This document shows, piece by piece, positions 17,010-23,443 of a stretch of 28,182 nucleotides of DNA; within the stretch, counting starts at the first letter, position 1, and every line of letters starts with the position of its first letter. Origin of the DNA: Anaerolineae bacterium (lineage in GTDB: Bacteria; Chloroflexota; Anaerolineae; Anaerolineales; Villigracilaceae). The translations under genes were made by a program, and so were the position numbers. The stretch covers positions 1,905-30,086 of the forward strand of contig DNDO01000249.1 in NCBI GenBank assembly GCA_003484265.1, given 5' to 3'. Under the pieces are notes generated by a model. It had not been told where the DNA came from, did no database searches, and saw nothing but the letters and a program-made list of their open reading frames with translations.

Positions 17010-17909
17010 TTATCGCGCGACTTCCACCAACCAACCCTCGAAATTATCCGAATCCATCTTTTCCAATGCCCTACCCCAGCGTTCGATTGCCCAGCCCCAG
17101 AAATCAAAGTCGATTGTCGAAATACTTGCCTGTATCGCTGCCCACAATCCCCATCCCACGTCAGACATGATCATGTTAAGTTTCATCCGAGCGATCATGT
17201 CCGTTTGAGCCTCGCCAAAATACGCCGTGCAGACTTCGGCGATCTGCTCATCGTTGAATTGCATTTCCTGGCACGTGTTGCCCAACTCAAAGGTCGGGTC
17301 GTTGTTGCCACTGTACTCATAATCGATCAACCATAATTGCACCCCGTCATCAATATAATTTTCTGCCAATAAGTCATTATTGCACGGTACCGTCGCCAGC
17401 GGCTTGACAGTCATCGCCTGCTCGATACGCTTGACCAAGTCCATGCGTTCTCTGTATCCGTCAGGAATTTTGATACTGCGCTCACTGCACAGGCTGAGAT
17501 AATATTCCGTGAGGCGGAACATGTTGAAGTCCAGCAGGAAGCGGGGACCTTGATTGAGTTTCTTGATCGCGTGAGCCATGCGCGTCGGCATGCCCGGAGC
17601 ATTCAACGAATCCTTAGACATGGTCAACCCATCCAAAAATTCGATCACCATAACATTGTATTCGGGCAGGTGATGGACGATCTTAGGTGCAACACCCGCC
17701 ACGCCCGCGGCTTTGGTGTTGTGATATTCGTTGTTTCTATCTATCGCAAGAAGCTCCGTACTTTCGCCCGGCACCCGGACGAAGTAAGGTGTGCCATCCA
17801 CATCCACTTTGAAGTTGGTGTTAGTCAGACCGCCAGATAACGGAGTGATGGAAACGTTTTTATTTTTCCAATCTTGAATCTTTGAAACAGCATCTTCGAT
17901 TACAGGCAT
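17010..17909 (-). CDS. Choline/ethanolamine kinase-like phosphotransferase (minus arm)
   Basis: This 299-residue protein has the eukaryotic-kinase-like (APH/choline kinase) fold and is expected to phosphorylate a small amino alcohol or related compound with ATP. The glycine-rich start (PLSGGLTNTNFKV, about 24-36), the catalytic Asp179 in PCNNDLLAENY, Asn184, and the metal-binding LIDYEYSGNND with Asp196 are visible. The usual His of the HNDL-type motif is replaced by Asn177. The start is the ATG at 17909, with GAGGAG four bases upstream; a longer frame from 17942 runs into an inverted repeat. It lies between the APC permease and the FAD/GcvT genes. A second member of the family pairs with the other FAD/GcvT gene. 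Confidence 0.87.
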   Translation of the reverse strand: MPVIEDAVSKIQDWKNKNVSITPLSGGLTNTNFKVDVDGTPYFVRVPGESTELLAIDRNNEYHNTKAAGVAGVAPKIVHHLPEYNVMVIEFLDGLTMSKDSLNAPGMPTRMAHAIKKLNQGPRFLLDFNMFRLTEYYLSLCSERSIKIPDGYRERMDLVKRIEQAMTVKPLATVPCNNDLLAENYIDDGVQLWLIDYEYSGNNDPTFELGNTCQEMQFNDEQIAEVCTAYFGEAQTDMIARMKLNMIMSDVGWGLWAAIQASISTIDFDFWGWAIERWGRALEKMDSDNFEGWLVEVAR

Positions 17910-17926
17910 ATTTCTCCTCAAAATAT

Positions 17927-17988
17927 TGTAGGGACACAGCAAAACGAATAAGCATATATCGTCATGGTTGACCTGCTGTGTCCCTACA
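17927..17988. repeat. 14-base perfect inverted repeat with 34-base loop
   Basis: TGTAGGGACACAGC (17927-17940) and its exact complement GCTGTGTCCCTACA (17975-17988) flank 34 AT-rich bases. The element lies just before the phosphotransferase ribosome site and after the permease stop. No T-run follows, so it is not a plain terminator. It may be a mobile palindromic repeat or an RNA-processing or attenuation structure. Confidence 0.75.
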
Positions 17989-18011
17989 TTTTAGAGACTT
18001 ACAAGGAACTC

Positions 18012-19640
18012 TTATTCGGGCGGGATTTCCTTGAACGCGTAATCCACATTGATACCTTTGGATTTCTGCGCATTCTTTGAGATTAAATACCCGATCGCAG
18101 AAACTGCCAGAATTCCGAACACGACGCTATACGCCAGCGTGCTCGTCAGACCGAGGCGGGCATCGAACATGAACAAATAGAGCATACCGCCGCCAAGGAT
18201 AAAGCCCAATACGCCCAGAATGGTCACGAGAGGAGTATTTCCAACTTTATATGCCGCACCAGGTGAAGACTCGTACACGTCCTTTGCGCGGTATGGCAAT
18301 AATGCACCTGCAAGGCATGTGATAACGAACACATACCCGCACGCAAACGTAACACCAAGAGTCAACCCGACCCAATTGGAGTTTAGGTTATACAGCAGGA
18401 TGACCGGTACACTGGCGAGGAAATAGATCCAATGCGCATTGGCAGGGGTATGGCGTTTCTCATCCACTTTGCTGACCGATTCAGGGAGCAGGCGATCGAG
18501 CGACATGGCGACCATCACGCGTGTCATACCTATGTAGCAGTTATGCACGATCTGGTGCGAGTTGAGAATGTATCCCAAACCGATGATGATGACGACGAGC
18601 GGGCTGGCGCTCAATGCAACGGCGATTATGTTGGGCCACAACCAGAATCCGGCGATGGTCGATTCACCGACGCCTGCCCAATAACCTGCGCCGGCAATGT
18701 AAAGAAATTCCGTGCCAACAGCTTTTTCCAATGCAAATGCCAGCATAGCAAGCAAAATGCCTGTGAAGATAAGTGAGCCGACGATAATGAACATTTGACT
18801 TTGGAAAGAACGCGCATTCTTGATCTCGCCGTTCTGTTGGGCGCTGTAAGTGGCCCATTGAAGAGAAGTCCATGCGATGGGAGCGACCAGGACAGTTGCC
18901 AGTAAACTAAAGGGCGGGTTGAGGTCTACACCTGCCGCAACAGATGCATCTCGGGCAGTAGCGACGAAACTTGTCACACCGCTGATCGCCTGCGCGAATG
19001 TATCGATCTTCGCCATTGATGTGGCGGGATTGCCGGTGAACAATACGACCAGCATTGTTGCAAAAGCGAGGAGTGTGCCACCGATCATCACGTTTTGAAA
19101 GCGGACATAGTTCTTAAATCCACTGATGAGGATCATCATGGCAACGAAGGCATTCAGAATGCTGGTGATGATGATGCCTGTCGAGCCGGTGAACCAAATG
19201 CCGAGGTTCGAGAGCGCGGCGCTGCCGGTCGTCGCACCCAAGCCGAGGAACAAGGGAGCAAATCCGAGATAGGATAACAACCACCCCGAAAGCGCCACCC
19301 ATTGCAGGATCCAGATCACATAACCGGACATCACAACGGTGAACGCAACACCGCCTCCAAACACACGGCTCTGGAATACATAGTCACCGCCCGAGCGAGG
19401 CAATGCGGTGGATAACCAAACATACACAAGCGCAATGGGAATCTCGATCACCATCGCGAGCAGAATTCCCCAGACAAGTTTGCCTCCCGGCAACGCACCG
19501 GGCGCCCAAAGATACGTCCACGGGAAGATCAAGCCCATCGTCAAAATGTTATAGACGAAGGCAGAAAACGGAGACATTACGCGCACGAGCCCCGAGGCTT
19601 TGCGGGTGAAGACTTCTGGTTTTGCAGTTGCGGTAGCCAT
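18012..19640 (-). CDS. APC-superfamily amino acid/amine permease
   Basis: This 542-residue membrane protein has about twelve to fourteen hydrophobic helices and the APC pattern: a broken first helix (SPFSAFVYNILTMGLIF), a TM3-region PRSGGDYVFQSR motif at about 80-91, and a long hydrophilic loop near RVMVAMSLDRLLPE (about 377-390). Members import amino acids, polyamines or other amines by cation symport or exchange. AAGGAG lies five bases before the ATG at 19640. As the transporter of the minus arm it is the best candidate for bringing in the compound handled by the phosphotransferase and the FAD/GcvT enzyme. Its specificity cannot be read. Confidence 0.9.
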   Translation of the reverse strand: MATATAKPEVFTRKASGLVRVMSPFSAFVYNILTMGLIFPWTYLWAPGALPGGKLVWGILLAMVIEIPIALVYVWLSTALPRSGGDYVFQSRVFGGGVAFTVVMSGYVIWILQWVALSGWLLSYLGFAPLFLGLGATTGSAALSNLGIWFTGSTGIIITSILNAFVAMMILISGFKNYVRFQNVMIGGTLLAFATMLVVLFTGNPATSMAKIDTFAQAISGVTSFVATARDASVAAGVDLNPPFSLLATVLVAPIAWTSLQWATYSAQQNGEIKNARSFQSQMFIIVGSLIFTGILLAMLAFALEKAVGTEFLYIAGAGYWAGVGESTIAGFWLWPNIIAVALSASPLVVIIIGLGYILNSHQIVHNCYIGMTRVMVAMSLDRLLPESVSKVDEKRHTPANAHWIYFLASVPVILLYNLNSNWVGLTLGVTFACGYVFVITCLAGALLPYRAKDVYESSPGAAYKVGNTPLVTILGVLGFILGGGMLYLFMFDARLGLTSTLAYSVVFGILAVSAIGYLISKNAQKSKGINVDYAFKEIPPE

Positions 19641-19672
19641 ATTCTCTCCTTTTGGTTTAATAACAGTTTCAA

Positions 19673-19726
19673 TTACAAAGCGGGCTTATTCAGCCGATTC
19701 CTCTTGCGAAAATAAACTCTATGCAA
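19673..19726 (-). CDS. Possible 17-residue leader peptide
   Basis: A near-perfect ribosome site (AAAGGAGGTG, 19731-19740 on the minus strand) precedes a TTG start at 19726, which opens a 17-codon frame encoding a basic peptide (HRVYFRKRNRLNKPAL after the start) and ending in TAA at 19673. It lies between the metallophosphoesterase and the APC permease, 32 bases before the permease start codon. Such a strong site serves no other gene here. Translation is unproven and the frame could be chance. Confidence 0.3.
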   Translation of the reverse strand: MHRVYFRKRNRLNKPAL

Positions 19727-19755
19727 AAGCACCTCCTTTGAAACATCGCCAGCGA

Positions 19756-20754
19756 CTAACCGCTTGTCATTTGGTAACCCACAACTTCGCCATCGGTAAT
19801 ATTGACAAGGCATCCGCGCAGGATTCCTTCAGCGTATTCACTACCGGGGTTGATGCAGGTCGTGCGTCCGATCTTCGCAACGGACTGCGACTCGTGGATA
19901 TGACCGTGCAAGCCAAGCATCGGCTTATGTTTTTCTATCGCGTTTCTGACCGCGCTCGAACCTGCTCCGTGCATAATCGGCTGACCTCCGCTGAGAATTT
20001 GTTCGGGAGGGTCCTTGTCCCAATCCAGCATCGGACAAGTGTCAAGCGTCGAATCTTTTGGAGGGTCGTGGAAGTTGAAGATGGCTTTGTTCATTTCTGG
20101 TACTTTCACCGCCATCTCTTCGATCAGCCTGCCAAGTTCTTCCTCCGACACTTCGCGCGGAGTCTTCCACGGAGTCGGAGTGCTGATGCCAACCGAGATC
20201 ATTGTGTGGTTGTCATCAACTTGCACCATTTCGTTTTCGCAGGCAAAAAAAGATTGTGTGGGTTCATGCTTCATCACATTCAACACTTCCCACTCATCAT
20301 CGTTACCGCCCGTGACAAAACACTTGATACCCGTGCCGTTCAATCTTTCTTCCGCAAAACTCACCCAATCAATGAGTTTCTTTTTGGCAAGGTCATTGAA
20401 TAATGCATGGACAGCATCAGGATCAGCCTGCAGGGATTGGAATTCATCCAGTTCCATTACTTTGTAATAGAAACCAAGAATGTCCAACTTGCCCATAAGG
20501 GCTTTCAACTCTTCCTCTGATTCCAAATGCTCCACACGTCCCTGCACGGTGGCGCGGTGATGACCGTTCCCCTCCTTGATGATGGGAATCATCAACTTGC
20601 CTTGAATATCACCACCCATTACGATCACGTTAACATCATAGAATTTGCCAGCGTTGATGAACTTGCGGAATGTCCGTTCCGATCCGTGCAAGTCGGTGGC
20701 GAAGAACAAGCGGGTAGGATCTTTCTTTGGCTTTTTTGAAAAGAGGAACGACAT
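19756..20754 (-). CDS. Calcineurin-like metallophosphoesterase
   Basis: This 332-residue enzyme belongs to the two-metal phosphoesterase superfamily. The motifs run in order: DLH at 21-23, GGD with Asp49, GGNDDE at 149-154, FHD with His229, and GLHGHIH at 281-287 followed by NPGSEY. The third motif reads GND rather than GNH, so the usual acid histidine is absent, as in some YfcE-like relatives with GNCD. It probably hydrolyses a phosphate ester or diester; the substrate is unknown. GGAG lies six bases before the ATG at 20754. It sits between the DeoR terminator and the permease, so it is probably the first enzyme gene of the minus arm. Confidence 0.85.
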   Translation of the reverse strand: MSFLFSKKPKKDPTRLFFATDLHGSERTFRKFINAGKFYDVNVIVMGGDIQGKLMIPIIKEGNGHHRATVQGRVEHLESEEELKALMGKLDILGFYYKVMELDEFQSLQADPDAVHALFNDLAKKKLIDWVSFAEERLNGTGIKCFVTGGNDDEWEVLNVMKHEPTQSFFACENEMVQVDDNHTMISVGISTPTPWKTPREVSEEELGRLIEEMAVKVPEMNKAIFNFHDPPKDSTLDTCPMLDWDKDPPEQILSGGQPIMHGAGSSAVRNAIEKHKPMLGLHGHIHESQSVAKIGRTTCINPGSEYAEGILRGCLVNITDGEVVGYQMTSG

Positions 20755-20763
20755 TCAATTCTC

Positions 20764-20801
20764 CAAAAATAAAACCTGACACATTGTAAATATATGTCAG
20801 G
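20764..20801 (-). terminator. Terminator of the deoR-family gene
   Basis: On the minus strand CCTGACA (20795-20801) pairs with TGTCAGG (20775-20781) around an AT-rich loop and is followed by TTTTATTTTT. The stem overlaps the DeoR stop codon. The metallophosphoesterase ribosome site begins right after the T-run, so regulated read-through into the minus arm is possible. Confidence 0.75.
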
Positions 20802-21591
20802 CAGGATTCGGTTTCGTATCAGCGAGCAGACATTCTACGTCATGGGCTCCAAGCGATTCAATCGCGGACGAGTCGATTCCCTCATCCACGATCAGTTTGT
20901 TGACTTCATCAATGGTCGCAATTTGAAAATTTGATACCACACCCCATTTGCTGTGATCCGCCACGACGATCACTTGACCTTTCGTTCGTTCGATCATCTG
21001 ACGCACCACCTCGGCTTCCGGTTTGGTCGGGACAGTACATCCATGTTTCACGCTAATTCCATCCACACCAAGGATGGTTTTGTTGGCGTAGATCTGTTTC
21101 AAATTTTCGATGGCAAATCCGCCTGCCAAAGAATTTGATCGCGACTGGAATTCACCGCCGATCAAATAATAATGAAAACCTGGTTCACCGAGTTCAACGA
21201 CTGCACTGACGTTATTGGTAAAAACAGAGATGCGCTGATCCTTGCGGATATGTTGAAGGACTTGTGTTGCGGTCGTCCCGCTGTTGATGAAAACAATATC
21301 GCCCTCTTCAATAAAAGAGGCGGCTAATTCCCCGATTCGTTTTTTTTCTTCTGGATGATGCTGTACTCTTTGCTGGTATTCCTGTTCGAAAGTCATACGT
21401 TGACTCAGTATCGCGCCCCCATGTGTACGTTCCAATATTCCCCGTAGTTCCAACCATTCCAAGTCACGGCGTACCGTTGCCTCAGAAGTTTCCAACAGGT
21501 TACACAAATCCACTGTTCTGGCAATTTGATGAACTGCCAGATAATCCTGAATTCTTTCCCGTCGTTGGGCTGGAATGAGAGGTTTACTCAT
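20797..21591 (-). CDS. DeoR/GlpR-family transcriptional regulator
   Basis: This 264-residue cytoplasmic regulator has an N-terminal DeoR winged helix-turn-helix (about 10-65, with TSEATVRRDLEWLE in the recognition region and the THGGAIL wing) and a C-terminal DeoRC sensor domain (from about 80) with NSGTTATQVL at 103-112, the usual phosphorylated-sugar pocket. Family members are mostly repressors released by a phosphorylated pathway intermediate. It is divergent from the nucleotidyltransferase-like gene across a 148-base region, so control of both arms is likely. The first residues match the common DeoR start, but no Shine-Dalgarno sequence lies close to the ATG at 21591. Confidence 0.93.
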   Translation of the reverse strand: MSKPLIPAQRRERIQDYLAVHQIARTVDLCNLLETSEATVRRDLEWLELRGILERTHGGAILSQRMTFEQEYQQRVQHHPEEKKRIGELAASFIEEGDIVFINSGTTATQVLQHIRKDQRISVFTNNVSAVVELGEPGFHYYLIGGEFQSRSNSLAGGFAIENLKQIYANKTILGVDGISVKHGCTVPTKPEAEVVRQMIERTKGQVIVVADHSKWGVVSNFQIATIDEVNKLIVDEGIDSSAIESLGAHDVECLLADTKPNPA

Positions 21592-21640
21592 CGTTTCGGA
21601 TTCAAATCACCTTGAAGGAAATTGACCATAATGTCGATAA

Positions 21641-21669
21641 ATTATATAAGAATATGAAGAAATTTGCAA
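21641..21669 (-). promoter_or_regulatory. Promoter of the deoR-family gene (shared -35)
   Basis: On the minus strand TTGCAA (21664-21669) and a perfect TATAAT (21641-21646) are separated by 17 bases. Transcription would start near 21634, about 43 bases before the ATG. Confidence 0.6.
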
Positions 21670-21692
21670 GTTTTTGACTTTTTCATTATAAT
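21664..21692 (+). promoter_or_regulatory. Promoter of the plus arm (shared -35)
   Basis: On the plus strand the same TTGCAA (21664-21669, its own reverse complement) and a perfect TATAAT (21687-21692) are separated by 17 bases. Transcription would start near 21699, about 40 bases before the nucleotidyltransferase-like start codon. Confidence 0.6.
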
Positions 21693-21716
21693 CGCAATGT
21701 AACTAGAAATCGCAAT
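21690..21716 (+). repeat. Paired direct repeats over the plus-arm start site, possible operator
   Basis: AATCGCAAT occurs at 21690-21698 and again at 21708-21716, 18 bases apart. The pair covers the end of the -10 box and the predicted start site, where a repressor such as DeoR would block transcription. DeoR-family operators are often direct repeats, so this is a candidate, not a proven site. Confidence 0.45.
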
Positions 21717-21739
21717 CAAGCCTGAATATCGGAGTATGT

Positions 21740-22528
21740 ATGTCTGACAGTTCCATAGGAATGCACGAACAGGACAAATCTGAGCGCGAGAAGTTCGAGA
21801 ATGAGTTAAAGACAATACTCAAAGCCAGTGACGACGCAGGCATCCTCCTGAGGGTGATCGGCTCACTGGCTTTTCAAATGCACTGTCCACAGTATGGATA
21901 TTTGCAAGCCGCTATGGGACGCGCCTATACCGACATCGACTTTGGCGCATACAGTCATCAGGCAAAACAAATCTCGGTGTTGATGACAGGAATGGGTTAC
22001 ATTGAAAACCGCGAAGTATATATCGGTTCCGAGGGTGAACGAGCGATCTTCGATAAGCCTGGTACTGGTTTGCACGTGGACATCTTCTACGAAAAATTGG
22101 ATTTCTGTCACGCCATCTATTGGAAAGATCGCCTCGAGGTCGACTCCCCCACCATCCCTTTGACCGAACTACTTCTCGAAAAAATGCAGATCGTGGAGAT
22201 CAACGAAAAGGACATCATCGATACCATCATGATGTTGCTCGAACACCCTTTGGGCGATGTTGATAAAGAAACCATCAATATCAAACTTGCCGCGCAATTA
22301 TGCGCGAACGACTGGGGGTTGTGGCGCACCACCACCATGAATCTTGATAAGGTCAAACAATTGGCGCAGCATTACACACAACTCACACCTGAGCAAAAGG
22401 AAAAAGTGACATCGCAAGTGGATGACATCCTCACGCGTTTGAACGATGAACCCAAACCGCTTGCGTGGCGCTTGCGTGACCGCGTGGGCGACCGCGTCAA
22501 ATGGTACAAGGAAGTAGATGAGGTATAG
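21740..22528 (+). CDS. Nucleotidyltransferase-like protein (MNT/Pol-beta fold)
   Basis: This 262-residue soluble protein shows the minimal nucleotidyltransferase pattern: GS at 41-42, TDIDF with Asp65 and Asp67 at 64-68, and a third acidic residue, Asp114, in HVDIF. These would bind the metals and NTP. A helical C-terminal half follows. The acceptor is unknown: a small molecule as in aminoglycoside adenylyltransferases, or a protein. GGAG lies five bases before the ATG at 21740. It is the first gene of the plus arm and is followed after nine bases by the four-CBS gene, so the two are probably coupled. Confidence 0.65.
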   Translation: MSDSSIGMHEQDKSEREKFENELKTILKASDDAGILLRVIGSLAFQMHCPQYGYLQAAMGRAYTDIDFGAYSHQAKQISVLMTGMGYIENREVYIGSEGERAIFDKPGTGLHVDIFYEKLDFCHAIYWKDRLEVDSPTIPLTELLLEKMQIVEINEKDIIDTIMMLLEHPLGDVDKETINIKLAAQLCANDWGLWRTTTMNLDKVKQLAQHYTQLTPEQKEKVTSQVDDILTRLNDEPKPLAWRLRDRVGDRVKWYKEVDEV

Positions 22529-22537
22529 GAGGATATC

Positions 22538-23347
22538 ATGACAAAATTTGTCAAAGACCTGATGCACAACGGATTGATCACTTGCAAACCCAATGCCACG
22601 CTCGGCGAAGTTGCCGTTCTGCTCAACAAGCACCGCGTCCATGCACTTGTCGTTGCGGACGATGACGGTCAGGCATTGGGAATCATTTCGGATTTCGATT
22701 TACTGGCTGGCGAATGGCTCTCTTCAGACTCGGAAAGCCTCAGCACCATGCGGACGTTGACCGCCGCGGATCTGATGTCCCAACCAGTTGATTCGGTTGA
22801 AACGGGCATTTCCCTCGCTGACGCAGTAAAGACTTTGATTGACAAGGACATCAGCCGCTTGCTCGTGACAGAAAAAGGCAAACCTGTCGGTGTGATCTCA
22901 CTATCCGATTTTGTTGCCAGCGTTGCAGGGAGTCAAAAAGCAAAACGCGAAACCGTTGGGGACGTGATGTCTGATGCGATCCTTGTCTGCCGCGGAAAGA
23001 CGCCACTGACTGTCGCCGCTCGCGCGATGACATCCACAGGCTGGCGATCAGTTTTGGTTGTGGATGCAAAGGGTATAACCCTCGGGGTGATCAGCGGCAA
23101 AGATTTGTTGCAATTCGTGGGCAGGAACATCGATCCGCAAAAGACCGTCCGCGACGTAATGCACCCCGCGTTGACGATTGACATCACTGCCAGCCTGCGC
23201 GAAGCCGCGGATAAAATGATCCAAAACCATCACCATCGTCTGGTTGTGATCGACGCGAACGATCCAGACACCTTCCCTCTCGGCATCATCTCCTCAACAG
23301 ACATCGTGGCAGAGATGGCACGACCAGATTCCGTTTGGCAGAAATAA
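22538..23347 (+). CDS. Protein of four tandem CBS domains
   Basis: The 269-residue protein consists almost entirely of four CBS domains at about 5-58, 77-128, 140-194 and 204-260. Each starts with a VxDxM-type turn (VKDLM, AADLM, VGDVM, VRDVM) and ends with GxIS-type strands. Two Bateman modules would bind adenine nucleotides such as AMP, ATP or S-adenosylmethionine. No enzymatic domain is attached, so it is probably a sensor that acts on a partner, perhaps the nucleotidyltransferase-like protein encoded nine bases upstream or the enzymes downstream. A perfect AGGAGG stands five bases before the ATG. Confidence 0.9.
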   Translation: MTKFVKDLMHNGLITCKPNATLGEVAVLLNKHRVHALVVADDDGQALGIISDFDLLAGEWLSSDSESLSTMRTLTAADLMSQPVDSVETGISLADAVKTLIDKDISRLLVTEKGKPVGVISLSDFVASVAGSQKAKRETVGDVMSDAILVCRGKTPLTVAARAMTSTGWRSVLVVDAKGITLGVISGKDLLQFVGRNIDPQKTVRDVMHPALTIDITASLREAADKMIQNHHHRLVVIDANDPDTFPLGIISSTDIVAEMARPDSVWQK

Positions 23348-23352
23348 AAATC

Positions 23353-23408
23353 GACCGCAAACGGCGGACAATAGACCGCGGCAGAGTGGTCGATGGTCTA
23401 TCATCCCT
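23353..23408. repeat. Degenerate heptad-periodic intergenic sequence
   Basis: Between the CBS and FAD/GcvT genes the sequence can be divided into eight 7-base units, of which several begin GAC (GACCGCA, GACAATA, GACCGCG) and two are GGTCGAT and GGTCTAT, the reverse-complement form (ATCGACC, ATAGACC). ATAGACC (23371-23377) and GGTCTAT (23395-23401) form an inverted repeat. The copies are imperfect and the register is judged by eye. Confidence 0.4.
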
Positions 23409-23443
23409 AATCAGAAACTATCCAAATTCAGGAGTACTCTTAC

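Noticed and set aside
19600..20403. Plus-strand 267-codon frame opposite the metallophosphoesterase
   Set aside because: It is antisense to a gene with all the metallophosphoesterase motifs and has no recognisable domain or ribosome site. A similar judgement applies to the long antisense frames at 6226-6771, 7348-7875 and 11916-12548.
21674..21692. TTGACT close to TATAAT as the plus-arm promoter
   Set aside because: Only seven bases separate the two boxes; the TTGCAA ten bases further upstream gives the correct 17-base spacing.
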